From positions 51,417 to 115,416 of the forward strand of contig JAOTVB010000014.1 in the NCBI GenBank assembly GCA_029863605.1: 64,000 nt of DNA, given 5' to 3'. Positions 37,476 through 46,845 of this stretch are shown in pieces (position 1 is the stretch's first letter; each line of letters begins with the position of its first letter). Under the pieces are notes generated by a model that had not been told where the DNA came from, did not search any database, and worked only from the letters and a program-made list of their open reading frames with translations. This DNA is from Myxococcales bacterium. Its GTDB lineage: Bacteria > Myxococcota_A > Polyangia > Polyangiales > Houyiibacteriaceae. The translations under genes were made by a program, and so were the position numbers.

Positions 37476-39141
37476 GGCTTCGCTCCAGCGCCACGTCTCG
37501 CTCTGTCGCGACTCCCGGCACGGGAAGCTGGGCCTGTCCTTCTTCTTCCTTGTCTTGCCAGGGATACTTGATGCGGTTGTGATAGGCGTTGCACAGGGTA
37601 TCCGTCAGCGTGGTCTGTAAGACGCGGAGGTCCTCCATCGTGAGCCCGCATTCGTCGAGCTGGCCCTGTCGCAGCTTCACATTCATCACCCTCTGGACTA
37701 TCGCCTCGAACTTCTCGCGCGTCGGCTCGTCGACCGTGCGTGCAGCGGCTTCGATGGCATCGATGAGCATCAGAATCGCGGTCTCTTTGGTGCGTGGTCG
37801 CATCCCCGGGTAGCGAAACGCCGAATCGGAGAGACCCTTGGGGTTCCCCTGCTCGAGGCACTTGTGCCAGAAGTACTCGATCACGCTCGTCCCATGGTGG
37901 GTGTAGGCGAATTCGACCACCGGCTCGGGAACGCTGCCCTCCCTCAAAATGCGAGCCCCTTCGACGACGTGCGCCATGATCGCATCGGCGCTGACGTCTG
38001 GCTCGAGCTCGTTGTGGGGCGTCGGTTCGCCGGGTGACAGGTTCTCGACGAAGTACTTGGGCTGAATTGTCTTGCCCAGGTCGTGGTAATAGGCGCCGAC
38101 ACGGGTCAGCAATGCGTCGGCACCGATGGCCGCTGCCGCCCCTTCGGCCAGGTTGGCCATGGCGCGCGCGTGTTGCCAGGAGCCGGGCGCCTCGCGGGCC
38201 ATCTTCCGGAGGAGCGGGTGGTCGACGTCGGTGAGCTCTTGTAACCGTCCGCGCGTCACGACTCCGAGGGCGGCAGTGGCGATCCGCTGGAAGAGCACTC
38301 CCAGCACGCCGGCGAGCATGCCGCCAGCGACCGTGGAAAGCAGCGTCGATTCGTTCAGCTTGGCTACGTCGCCGATGACGTCGATCTCCTCACCGACCGA
38401 CAGGGCCACGCTGATCAGCACCAATCCGGCAAAAAGCCCTGCCGCCGTCCCGGCAACCAACATGTGTGTCGCGTGCTTCCGATCGTGAAAGAAGATCACC
38501 ACGCCCAGGGTGGTGGCCAGGTACACGACCACGACAGGCATCGCAAAATGCACGAACGATGAGGCGACGAGCGTGATCACCAACCCCGAAGCAATGGCCG
38601 TGCCCCTATCGAAATAGAGGGCGGCCCACAGGGGTACCGTCGCGAGCGGAAGCAACAATGGGGACAGCCCGGTGAACAAGAGCAATACTTTGGCGCCGAT
38701 ACACGTCGCGCAGACCAGAAACAACAGACCGGCCTGGGTCCGAAGTAGTGTACCGCGCCCGCCGGTGAACAGCCTCAGGAATGCGAGAAAGATGTACGCG
38801 ACGAGGAAGTAGCTGACCCATGCGCCGAACAAGGTCGAACGCGCCGGCGGTCGCCGCTCTCGCTCGAAGGCGCGCACGACGCGCTGCTCATCGGGGTCGT
38901 CGACGACTTGCCCCCGCGGCACGACCAGAGGCTGCGGAAGGCCACGATAGCGACGAGCCTTTGCATTCGACAGATAACTTGCTGGAATCCGAAGCGTGAC
39001 AGGGGCGGTTTGCAGCGGGTCGACACGCAGCGGCTCAAGCACCACCTCGACCTGGCTTGCCAGGGTGATGATCGACGCAAACACAGCGCTGATGATCAAG
39101 CCCGAGGTGCGACCAGCGATGAGGCGTGTGCGGAGCATCAT
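37462..39141 (-). CDS. 7TM-HD phosphohydrolase, PgpH-like (c-di-AMP phosphodiesterase family)
   Basis: A 559-aa membrane protein. After an N-terminal helix and a shortened extracytoplasmic region (~35-100, with ARRYRGLPQPLVVPRGQVVD), six to seven membrane segments (from WVSYFLVAYIFLAFLRLF) lead to a cytoplasmic HD domain with YYHDLGKT (HD), GSWQHARAM and TAILMLIDAIEAAART. This is the PgpH layout, whose members hydrolyse c-di-AMP; the extracellular domain is smaller than in Gram-positive PgpH. The nucleotide is inferred from family only. It lies between CBM9 and the small lipoprotein in a leftward operon that starts with ffh. Confidence 0.85.
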   Translation of the reverse strand: MMLRTRLIAGRTSGLIISAVFASIITLASQVEVVLEPLRVDPLQTAPVTLRIPASYLSNAKARRYRGLPQPLVVPRGQVVDDPDEQRVVRAFERERRPPARSTLFGAWVSYFLVAYIFLAFLRLFTGGRGTLLRTQAGLLFLVCATCIGAKVLLLFTGLSPLLLPLATVPLWAALYFDRGTAIASGLVITLVASSFVHFAMPVVVVYLATTLGVVIFFHDRKHATHMLVAGTAAGLFAGLVLISVALSVGEEIDVIGDVAKLNESTLLSTVAGGMLAGVLGVLFQRIATAALGVVTRGRLQELTDVDHPLLRKMAREAPGSWQHARAMANLAEGAAAAIGADALLTRVGAYYHDLGKTIQPKYFVENLSPGEPTPHNELEPDVSADAIMAHVVEGARILREGSVPEPVVEFAYTHHGTSVIEYFWHKCLEQGNPKGLSDSAFRYPGMRPRTKETAILMLIDAIEAAARTVDEPTREKFEAIVQRVMNVKLRQGQLDECGLTMEDLRVLQTTLTDTLCNAYHNRIKYPWQDKEEEGQAQLPVPGVATERDVALERSREST

Positions 39142-39167
39142 GAGCGGAAGAGCTGCCTAGGCGCACC

Positions 39168-40601
39168 CTAGTGAGCGGTCTCCTTGGATTCAAGCCTTTG
39201 CGAGCCTTCGTCGAGTGGAGCGGCACGCGGCTCACCGGGATGTCGGCGGTTCATCACGCGCCTCTTGATCAATTGACCTTTCACGCCAGTATCTCGCGCG
39301 TCTTCTCGGCTTTGGGACTGCTTGACTCGATTCGAAGGCATTTGGACGGGCTCGCTTTGCCCCACCATCTCGTCCGGGGGGCCTTCGAACGTCAGGATAC
39401 CGAATCGACCCGGCACATGGAAATCGCCAATTCCCGGGGGCGACCAGGCTGCAGCCTGTTGACGATCGCCCGTGAGATCGATGACGTAGAGGTTTGCACG
39501 CCAATTGTCACCGATCCTCGGCGGCGATGCCGGGCGGTTCTTTCGACTGAACGCCTGCCACGGAATTGCCATCTCGACGGTGTATCCGGCGTCTGGTTCG
39601 AGATCGTCGAGCTTCCCAAGAGGCGATACGGCCGCGCGCACCTCGCTGTCCCAATCGACGTGCCCAAATGGCTTGGGGACCCGGCGCGCGTCGTACCGCG
39701 TGTCGAAGACGACGCCTCTTGGCGATACCTGAATTTCGAAATAGCTCTTCCCATCACCGTTTGGGTCGATCATCAGCTCGACGCAATCCTGCTCCCAGAG
39801 ATGATCGTCGTGGTCGCGGTCACTTGCGCGAAGCAACGCGTCGCTGACATCGACGCCAACGTAGAGGTAGCGCTTGTCCCACAGGAGTTTTGCCGAAGCG
39901 GACAGGGGTGCGACGTCGCCGGTTCGTGTCTCGACGAAAGGCGCGCTTCTACGGGCAGCACTCCACACCGGGTCGTTTAGCGATCCGTCGAGCCTCGGCG
40001 GGCGACGGGTCTGCGCGACCGCAAGCCTCGGAACGCGCAACGGGGTCCCGGGCTTCGCACCGACGGGGGTCTTCACCGTGGGCCCGCGTGCCCGCTCGTC
40101 TCCGTCCGACTGCCCCGCCGTGATCGGCAAGCGCTCGCCTTGGCGCGAGAGCCCCACGTAGAGGGTGACCTCATCCGCCTTCCAGTCCTCGGGCAGGTGC
40201 AGCTCCTGAGTGTCCTCCACGAATTCTCCGGCCTGCCATCGATCGGGACCATAGAGCCATCGGAGCACACCGCTCACGTCTCCATCGACCCTACGCGGGG
40301 GGTCGTCGCTTACGAGATGCGTGAACAGTTTCCAGCCGGCCCCAGGCGCAACCTGCGCTTGCCAGTACCAAGTCACCCGAAGGGTTTCGCCGGGACGCCA
40401 CTCGGTCGCGTCGAGATCATAGCCCAGCAGCCGGACCTTCTTCCCGAACTCTACGTCGAGGTCGTACGCGGGAGTGGGTGCTGTTTTGGAGACGTAAGCC
40501 GCGACCGCCTCGCGCTGGGCAGGGCTCAAGGGCGCCGAGTCTGTGGTGCATCCCATCGCCGAAGCGAGCGCGAGGACCAAGAGGCGGCACGGAAATCCCA
40601 T
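39168..40601 (-). CDS. CBM9-domain lipoprotein
   Basis: A 477-aa exported lipoprotein (lipobox ASAMGC). A first domain (~45-170: VRLLGYDLDATEWRPGETLR and WYWQAQVAPGAGWKLFTHL) resembles beta-sandwich Ig-like sugar-domain linkers. The second (~195-420) is a DOMON/CBM9-like domain starting RPPRLDGSLNDPVWSAARRS, with YLYVGVDVSD, the metal-binding DCVELMIDPNGDGKSYFE and VEMAIPWQAF. No enzyme domain is present. The last ~60 residues are basic and low-similarity (RRVMNRRHPGEPRAAP), unusual for this family. Gap to ffh is 8 bases, so it is co-transcribed with ffh. Confidence 0.82.
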   Translation of the reverse strand: MGFPCRLLVLALASAMGCTTDSAPLSPAQREAVAAYVSKTAPTPAYDLDVEFGKKVRLLGYDLDATEWRPGETLRVTWYWQAQVAPGAGWKLFTHLVSDDPPRRVDGDVSGVLRWLYGPDRWQAGEFVEDTQELHLPEDWKADEVTLYVGLSRQGERLPITAGQSDGDERARGPTVKTPVGAKPGTPLRVPRLAVAQTRRPPRLDGSLNDPVWSAARRSAPFVETRTGDVAPLSASAKLLWDKRYLYVGVDVSDALLRASDRDHDDHLWEQDCVELMIDPNGDGKSYFEIQVSPRGVVFDTRYDARRVPKPFGHVDWDSEVRAAVSPLGKLDDLEPDAGYTVEMAIPWQAFSRKNRPASPPRIGDNWRANLYVIDLTGDRQQAAAWSPPGIGDFHVPGRFGILTFEGPPDEMVGQSEPVQMPSNRVKQSQSREDARDTGVKGQLIKRRVMNRRHPGEPRAAPLDEGSQRLESKETAH

Positions 40602-40609
40602 GGCGAAGT

Positions 40610-42187
40610 CTAGCGCCGCGATTTTCGTCGCGACTTCTTCTGCATCTTTCGCTTCGATTTCTTCTTGCTCTTGTTGACCGTTCGCCGTTCGGTGGTGTTT
40701 GGGCCAATGCCACCCTGCTCGGCAACAGCAGCCTGCAAGAGCGAATCCGCAAGGTTTGTCATCATCGGGTTGCCCTCGAGGCCGCCTGTCTGAATCGCGT
40801 CGCGCAGCCGGTTTGCAGCCGCCAGCTGCTTCATCCCCGGAATCTTCGAGAGCATTCCCGCCTGTGCCCCGATGCTGCCCATCATCTGGCGCATGAACGC
40901 AAAGCGCTGAAGGATTTCGGCGACCTGCTTTTCGGACGTGCCCGATCCTTTGGCGACACGGACCAGCCGCGTTGGCTGCTTCTCGAAGAGCTCGGCCTTG
41001 GCCCGCTCCTGACGCGTCATCGAGCTCACGATGGCCTTGATCTGCCCGATCTCTCGCTCATCGACTTGGAAGCCGTCGGGTACGCTTTCAGCGAAAAACG
41101 GGACTTTGTCTAACATGTCTTGAAGCGGGCCCATGTTCTGCAGCATCTGGAGCTGCTCGAGGAAGTCGTCGAGGGTGAACTGCCCGCGCAGCATGCGCTT
41201 GGCGTCCTCCTCCGCCTTCGTTTCGTCGACGACCTCTTCGAAGTCTTTCATCAGGCCGACGACATCGCCCATGCCGAGAATACGGCTCGCCATGCCCTCC
41301 GCTCGAAACTCCTCCAAGCGGTCGAGCGCTTCGCCGGTACCTACAAACTTCACTGCCGTCCCGGTGACGCTCTTGATCGAAATCGCCGCGCCGCCGCGCG
41401 CGTCACCGTCGAGCTTGGTCAGAATCACGCCGCTCAATCCGAGTCTCTCGTGAAACGCCTTCGCGGTCTTGACCGAGTCCTGGCCGATCATCGCGTCGAC
41501 TACCAGAAAGACGTTCTGTGGCTCGACCGACGATCGAATCTCGGAAAGTTCTTCCATGAGTGGCTCGTCGATCGCGAGACGGCCCGCGGTGTCGTAAATG
41601 ACGGTGTCGCACTTCAATCGCTTGGCCTCGGCGAGACCTCGCTTGCAGATCGCGATCGGCAGACCGCCCGGGATCGAGAACACCGGAACGTCTACCTGCT
41701 CACCGAGGACCTGCAGCTGCTCGATGGCGCCCGGTCGAGCGATATCGGCGGCGACCAACAGAGGCTTTCGACTGTTGGTTGTCTCGAGAAAGCGAGCGAG
41801 CTTGGCCGCCGTAGTCGTCTTACCCGAGCCCTGAAGGCCCACCATCATGACGCCGGTCGGTTTGGGCTTCTTGGCGAACTCGACGGGTTCCCCCTCGAAG
41901 GCCATCATCGACTCGAGCTCGTCTTGGCAGATCTTCACGAACTGCTCGGCGGGGCCCACTTTGATCTTGCGGCCCTTCGACTTGGTCGCGGTCTGGACCA
42001 CCTGACCGACGGCCTTTTGTTTTACGTTCGCGAGAAACGCCTTGGTCACCCCTAACTCTACATCGGCCTCGAGCAACGACAGCCGCACGTCACGAAGCGC
42101 TTGATCGATGTTCTCTTCGCTCAGCTCTGTGACGCCTGCCAAGCGATTGCGGGCGTTTCGAAAGCCCTTTGTCAGCGTCTCAAACAT
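40610..42187 (-). CDS. ffh: Signal recognition particle protein Ffh
   Basis: A 525-aa SRP54-type GTPase that targets nascent membrane proteins. The N domain ends with LRDVRLSLLEADVELGV, G1 is GLQGSGKTTTAAKLA, then DTAGRLAIDEPLMEEL and TKLDGDARGGAAIS. The M domain is Met-rich with GQFTLDDFLEQLQMLQNMGP and KIPGMKQLAAANRLRDAI. The C-terminus is ~70 aa longer than usual and ends in a Lys/Arg-rich tail (KKKSKRKMQKKSRRKSRR). ATG 42187 (MFETLTKG) is the family start; ATG 42214 is in frame upstream. The tail may aid 4.5S RNA or membrane binding. Confidence 0.97.
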   Translation of the reverse strand: MFETLTKGFRNARNRLAGVTELSEENIDQALRDVRLSLLEADVELGVTKAFLANVKQKAVGQVVQTATKSKGRKIKVGPAEQFVKICQDELESMMAFEGEPVEFAKKPKPTGVMMVGLQGSGKTTTAAKLARFLETTNSRKPLLVAADIARPGAIEQLQVLGEQVDVPVFSIPGGLPIAICKRGLAEAKRLKCDTVIYDTAGRLAIDEPLMEELSEIRSSVEPQNVFLVVDAMIGQDSVKTAKAFHERLGLSGVILTKLDGDARGGAAISIKSVTGTAVKFVGTGEALDRLEEFRAEGMASRILGMGDVVGLMKDFEEVVDETKAEEDAKRMLRGQFTLDDFLEQLQMLQNMGPLQDMLDKVPFFAESVPDGFQVDEREIGQIKAIVSSMTRQERAKAELFEKQPTRLVRVAKGSGTSEKQVAEILQRFAFMRQMMGSIGAQAGMLSKIPGMKQLAAANRLRDAIQTGGLEGNPMMTNLADSLLQAAVAEQGGIGPNTTERRTVNKSKKKSKRKMQKKSRRKSRR

Positions 42188-42283
42188 GAAGGATGCAGCT
42201 CGGGCGCGTAGCATGTGCCGAAGCGGCTGCGCAACCTCTTAGCACCTTGACCGCAGGTGGCGACCGTTGGATGGTCCCGACGC

Positions 42284-44971
42284 ATGCCCGATGCGCTGCC
42301 GGAGAAGGGGGATCCCGAGGCGATCTACGTGATCGACATCAGCTCGTACGTGTTTCGCGCCTATCACGCACTTCCTCCGCTCTCGAACAGTAAGGGAGAG
42401 CCAACGCACGCGGTTGCGGGAGTTTCGGGGATGCTCGCCAAGCTCCTCCGTGAGCGAGATCCCAAGGGGATCGTGGTCGCCATGGACTCGCGAGAAGCAT
42501 CGTTCCGCAAGGAGCTCTATGAGCCATACAAGGCCAATCGTCCGCCCGCGCCGCCCGATCTAGAGCAGCAGATGGTCCGAGTACGGGAGATCGTCGAAGC
42601 ATGGGGTATGTCGCCGATCGAAGCCCCCGGATACGAAGCAGACGACATCATCGCAACCCTGGTGGCGCAAGCCCGGAAGAAGGGGCTCCGGGTCGTAATC
42701 GTCAGCGCTGACAAAGACCTGCTGCAACTCGTCGGACCGGACGTCGTGATGTACGACACGATGCGGGACAAGGTGCTCGGCCCGGAGGAAACGCAGGAAA
42801 GATTCGGCGTCGCGCCGGGCCAAATCCGCGACCTGTTCGCCTTGATGGGCGACAGCTCGGACAATGTGCCCGGTGTTCCTTCGGTCGGACAGAAGACCGC
42901 TGCAAAGCTTTTGCAGGAGTGGGGCACGCTCGACGGGATCTACGAACACCTCGGGGAGATCACGCGCAAGTCCTTGAAAGAAAAACTCACCGCCCATCGT
43001 GAGCAGGCTGAGACTTCGCGCGAGCTCGTCACCCTCCGCGACGAGGTCGCGATCGATCCCGCATTGATTTCCCGTAGGTACGACGGCGGAAACACGGCTG
43101 CGCTTCGGAGCCTCTTCAGCGAGCTCGAGTTCACGCGGCTCTTGGCGCAACTCGACCCAGCACCGGTCGTCGAGGGGCACTACGAGACCATCACCACCAT
43201 CGACGGCGTTCGCCGCATCGCCAGCGCGATCCGTGATTCGGGCACGATGGCGCTCTACACCGTGATGGACATCGACGATCCGATTCGCGCCGAGTTAGTG
43301 GGCGTGGCCGTGAGCTGGCTCGAAAGCGTCAGCGCCTACATCCCACTCGGCCATCGATACATCGGCGCGCCCGACCATCTCGGTTGGGAAGAGGCTGGTG
43401 TCGTGTTGAAACCTCTTCTCGAAAACTCTCTCATCCCGAAGCTCACTCTCGCCAAGCGTGAGACCGTGTTCTGGGCGAGGCGCGGCGTGAAGGTCCGAGG
43501 CGTTCGGTTTGACCCCGCACTTGCGAGTTACCTGTTGGACCCCGCTCGACACGCCCATCGCCTCGAAGACGTTGCGCGGCAGGAGCTCGACGGGGAGCTT
43601 GCCGCCGAGGAGGCGGTGCGTGGTAAGGGCAAGAAGGCGCTCACCTGGGATGAGGTGGAAGTGGACAGCGTCGCCTCCTACGCGAATGAGCGAGCGGACT
43701 TCACGTTCCGGCTGAGCGAGCTCCTGACGCCGCGGATGCACGAGGGGGAGTTCGAGCGGCTCTTTTATGATGTCGAGCTGCCCCTCGCGCAGGTATTGGC
43801 CACGATGGAGCTCCATGGCATCGGCGTCGACACCGAGCTCCTCGAGAAGCTTTCCGAGGAGGCGAAGGGGGAGCTCGAACGGCTCCACGCCCGGTGCACC
43901 GAGCTCGCTGGTCACGAGTTCAACGTCTCGTCGCCTAGACAACTCGAAACCATCCTGTTCGATGAGCTCGAGCTGCCGGTCATCAAGAAAACCAAAACCG
44001 CGCGTTCGACCGACCAAACGGTCCTCGAGGAGCTCTCGGTCATGCACCCGCTACCGGCAGCGATCCTCGAATATCGCTCCGTTTCGAAGCTTAAGAGCAC
44101 GTATTTAGATGCTTTACCGAGAGAGGTGAATTCAAAGACCGGGCGGATTCACACCCGGTATAACCAGCTCGTGGCCGCCACCGGACGCCTGTCGTCGAGC
44201 GACCCAAACCTCCAAAACATCCCGATCCGCACCGAGATGGGGCGCCGGGTTCGAGATGCCTTCATCCCGGAAGCTGGCTGGTCGATTCTGTCGGCGGACT
44301 ACTCCCAGATCGAGCTCAGGGTACTCGCGCATCTCAGTCGGGACCCGGCCCTCGTCGAAGCGTTTTCGAAAGACGACGACGTGCACGTACAAACCGCCTG
44401 CGCACTCTTCGGCGTCAAGCCCAAAGAGGTCACCACGGACATGCGCGGTCAAGCGAAAACCGTGAACTACGCCGTCATCTACGGGCAGACGCAGTTCGCG
44501 CTGGCGCGGAATCTCAAGATCGAGCGGACCGAGGCCAAGCGCTACATCGACGCCTTCTTCGACCAGTACGCCGGGGTGAACGCCTTTCTCGACGAGGTCG
44601 TCGAAGAGGCGCGCGCGAACGGCTTCGTCACGACCCTCCTCGGTCGCCGCCGGACGCTGCCCGACATCCGAAGCCGGAATCACAATCTGCGCGCCGGGGC
44701 TGAGCGCATCGCACGAAACACCCCCATTCAAGGCACGGCCGCCGACATCATGAAAGTCGCCATGGTTCAGATTCAGAGGGACATCGAAGCGCGGCGCATG
44801 AAGAGTCGGATGGTCCTGACCGTCCACGACGAGCTCGTCTTCGAGTCACCGCCGGGCGAGCACGAGGAGCTCGAACGGCTGGCCCGCGACCGCATGCAAA
44901 CCGCCGTGCCGTTGTCGGTGCCGCTGCCGGTGGAGGCGGGGTGGGGGAAGAGCTGGGGCGCGGCGCATTAG
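42284..44971 (+). CDS. polA: DNA polymerase I, proofreading-site residues absent
   Basis: An 895-aa Pol I for repair and Okazaki fragment processing. The 5' nuclease domain is intact (IYVIDISSYVFRAYHALPPL, YEADDIIATL, MGDSSDNVPGVPSVGQKTAA). In the 3'-5' exonuclease-like domain the catalytic DxE of E. coli becomes YTV (Tyr325/Val327), and the Asp424 and Asp501 positions are not Asp (KRETVFWARRGV; SYANERADF), so proofreading is very probably lost. The polymerase domain is complete: DYSQIELRVLAH and RGQAKTVNYAVIYGQ, with Tyr729 where E. coli has Phe762. I use ATG 42284; GTG 42257 is in frame. Divergent from ffh. Confidence 0.97.
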   Translation: MPDALPEKGDPEAIYVIDISSYVFRAYHALPPLSNSKGEPTHAVAGVSGMLAKLLRERDPKGIVVAMDSREASFRKELYEPYKANRPPAPPDLEQQMVRVREIVEAWGMSPIEAPGYEADDIIATLVAQARKKGLRVVIVSADKDLLQLVGPDVVMYDTMRDKVLGPEETQERFGVAPGQIRDLFALMGDSSDNVPGVPSVGQKTAAKLLQEWGTLDGIYEHLGEITRKSLKEKLTAHREQAETSRELVTLRDEVAIDPALISRRYDGGNTAALRSLFSELEFTRLLAQLDPAPVVEGHYETITTIDGVRRIASAIRDSGTMALYTVMDIDDPIRAELVGVAVSWLESVSAYIPLGHRYIGAPDHLGWEEAGVVLKPLLENSLIPKLTLAKRETVFWARRGVKVRGVRFDPALASYLLDPARHAHRLEDVARQELDGELAAEEAVRGKGKKALTWDEVEVDSVASYANERADFTFRLSELLTPRMHEGEFERLFYDVELPLAQVLATMELHGIGVDTELLEKLSEEAKGELERLHARCTELAGHEFNVSSPRQLETILFDELELPVIKKTKTARSTDQTVLEELSVMHPLPAAILEYRSVSKLKSTYLDALPREVNSKTGRIHTRYNQLVAATGRLSSSDPNLQNIPIRTEMGRRVRDAFIPEAGWSILSADYSQIELRVLAHLSRDPALVEAFSKDDDVHVQTACALFGVKPKEVTTDMRGQAKTVNYAVIYGQTQFALARNLKIERTEAKRYIDAFFDQYAGVNAFLDEVVEEARANGFVTTLLGRRRTLPDIRSRNHNLRAGAERIARNTPIQGTAADIMKVAMVQIQRDIEARRMKSRMVLTVHDELVFESPPGEHEELERLARDRMQTAVPLSVPLPVEAGWGKSWGAAH

Positions 44972-44994
44972 GCGCTCGCGCTATCCCATCCGTA

Positions 44995-46845
44995 TCACGG
45001 CGCGACGGTGCAGGGGTATGGCTCGACACCGGGAAAGAGCATGACGAAGTCGCCCTCTTCGGTTCGGCTTTCGATCGTGTCGGGCTCGGTGACTGCGCGC
45101 AAGAACCAGTCGCTCATCACTTCGCCGGCGACACTGCCCGCCCACAGCTCGGGGCGCAGCGTGACGACGTGTGTGCTCTCGGCGGAAACGCTGGTGTAGT
45201 AGTAGTTGATCCCGTTCAAGTCCTTGGTGTCGCAGTACGCTTGGCGCATCGTGTTGAACCATTGCGCCTGCCAGAACTCATCTCCTTCGTCACCTGTGAA
45301 GAAGGCGTCCCTGCGTTGCGTATCGTCGAACTGGTTACTCAAAATCAACATCTGTTGCTCGGGTACCTGCTTGAGGCGCGGTGAGATGGCCTCATAGAGG
45401 ACCGGACCGAGCGCGCAATCGCCGACGAAACAGTACGGCGGAAGGTTGGGTAGCATCCCCCATCCGGGGATCTTGAGGAGACCGAGGCCCGCCACACCGA
45501 GTATCTGACCGTTGTCGAGGGCACCGCTCGCATCGGGGAAGGCGGCTGTCCTCGGCCACTGCAAGTCGTCGAGCAACCAGTGGTAGTTGTAGAGCGCGCC
45601 ATAGCCACCGGCCGACCACCCCCCGAAGAGGGCGATGAGCTCGTCCGGGCGGAAGCCATCGCCGCCCTCCGCGTCCATGAGCTTCCAGATGACGTCCCGG
45701 ACCATCTGGACCGCGGCGCGCATGTTCACCGATCCGTATCGAGGTAACTGCAACGTATTGAGGTCTTCCGTGACGCCACCGCCGGCAAAAACATCCTGAT
45801 TGCAGTAGGGCAGGTAGACCTTCGTCCAATTTGCAAACGGGCTCTCGGCGGGGTCGTTGGAGGCGATCCCGGAGCCAAGAGGCTCGTCGTCCATGGCGCT
45901 GAAGAGGTTGTTGCCGCCGTCGAGTCGACTTTCGAAGCGGGGCACGCAATCGGCTTCGAAGGCGCACACGCCCCCCCCCTGAAGCCCGACGATGATGCGA
46001 TCCAGGGGCTCGCCCTCGGGTGCGAGCCGCACCTGGAAGGCATAAGGACTACCATCGCCGCAGAGGGTCCCCCACTTGTCGCCGTCGACGACGACTTGCA
46101 TGTACTCCCCGCGCGGTGGGTCGAAGTCCGTGTTTGACGGCCCGCATGACAGCGCGAGCGAGCCGGTGTCCGCATGTCCCGTCGCGGTGATGCAATCGAC
46201 CTGGTGAACCGCGCGGTCCACGTAGGTGGCCGGGTTGACGGCGATCAACTCTTCGAGGGCACCGCACGCGCCCTGGACCTCGCTCACCGCGGAGTCAACC
46301 AGCGCTTGACGTTCGGCGTCGATTCCGGAGCAGTCGCCTTCCGCAAGACACGCATTGATCGCCGAGAGTGCGCCGTCGACCATGGCGGATGCAGACGTGT
46401 GCGCGGTCTGGAGACAGCTCTGGTCTGCCGCCTCGACCGTCGGCCACACCGCGCCTTGGGGTCCGCCATAGGTGCGCCACCCAAGCGACGATGCCTCGGA
46501 CGAACAGGAGTTCTGCAGGCGGCCGACGAGCGAGTCGACGGTCAGCGATCCGAACTCAGCGTCGGCACAATTGGCTCGCACGCTTTCTTCGAGCGCGGAA
46601 AGCGCCGCGGCAACGTTGGTGTCGTTGCCGGCGCAGGGTGAATCCGTATCGCCGTAGCAAGTTCCAATTGCTGCGCTGACCTCACCGATACACACGCGAA
46701 GCGCTTCGGGGGCGCCTTCGGCGCACGAAACGGAAGCGGTCCCGCCTGCACCACCCGCGCCACCGGAATCGTCTGAACAGCCGGTTACAGCGGCGGCGAA
46801 TATGAGATTGGCCGATAGGCAGAGTGTCCAAGTTCGGTACGTCAT
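44995..46845 (-). CDS. Pectinacetylesterase-like lipoprotein with duplicated Cys-rich N-terminal domain
   Basis: A 616-aa exported lipoprotein (lipobox AVTGC at C23, then GGAGGAGG). Residues ~41-218 hold two helical copies of a five-Cys unit with near-identical spacing: 41/63/71/93/114 and 144/166/172/194/218. Residues ~245-610 are a pectinacetylesterase/Notum-like alpha/beta-hydrolase: VGLQGGGVCAFEADC, nucleophile serine in FGGWSAGGYGALYNYHWL, and the terminal STHVVTL histidine. It probably removes acyl groups from polysaccharide or lipid-modified protein at the cell surface. ATG 46845 (MTYRTW) preferred to 46863. Converges on polA. Confidence 0.85.
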   Translation of the reverse strand: MTYRTWTLCLSANLIFAAAVTGCSDDSGGAGGAGGTASVSCAEGAPEALRVCIGEVSAAIGTCYGDTDSPCAGNDTNVAAALSALEESVRANCADAEFGSLTVDSLVGRLQNSCSSEASSLGWRTYGGPQGAVWPTVEAADQSCLQTAHTSASAMVDGALSAINACLAEGDCSGIDAERQALVDSAVSEVQGACGALEELIAVNPATYVDRAVHQVDCITATGHADTGSLALSCGPSNTDFDPPRGEYMQVVVDGDKWGTLCGDGSPYAFQVRLAPEGEPLDRIIVGLQGGGVCAFEADCVPRFESRLDGGNNLFSAMDDEPLGSGIASNDPAESPFANWTKVYLPYCNQDVFAGGGVTEDLNTLQLPRYGSVNMRAAVQMVRDVIWKLMDAEGGDGFRPDELIALFGGWSAGGYGALYNYHWLLDDLQWPRTAAFPDASGALDNGQILGVAGLGLLKIPGWGMLPNLPPYCFVGDCALGPVLYEAISPRLKQVPEQQMLILSNQFDDTQRRDAFFTGDEGDEFWQAQWFNTMRQAYCDTKDLNGINYYYTSVSAESTHVVTLRPELWAGSVAGEVMSDWFLRAVTEPDTIESRTEEGDFVMLFPGVEPYPCTVAP

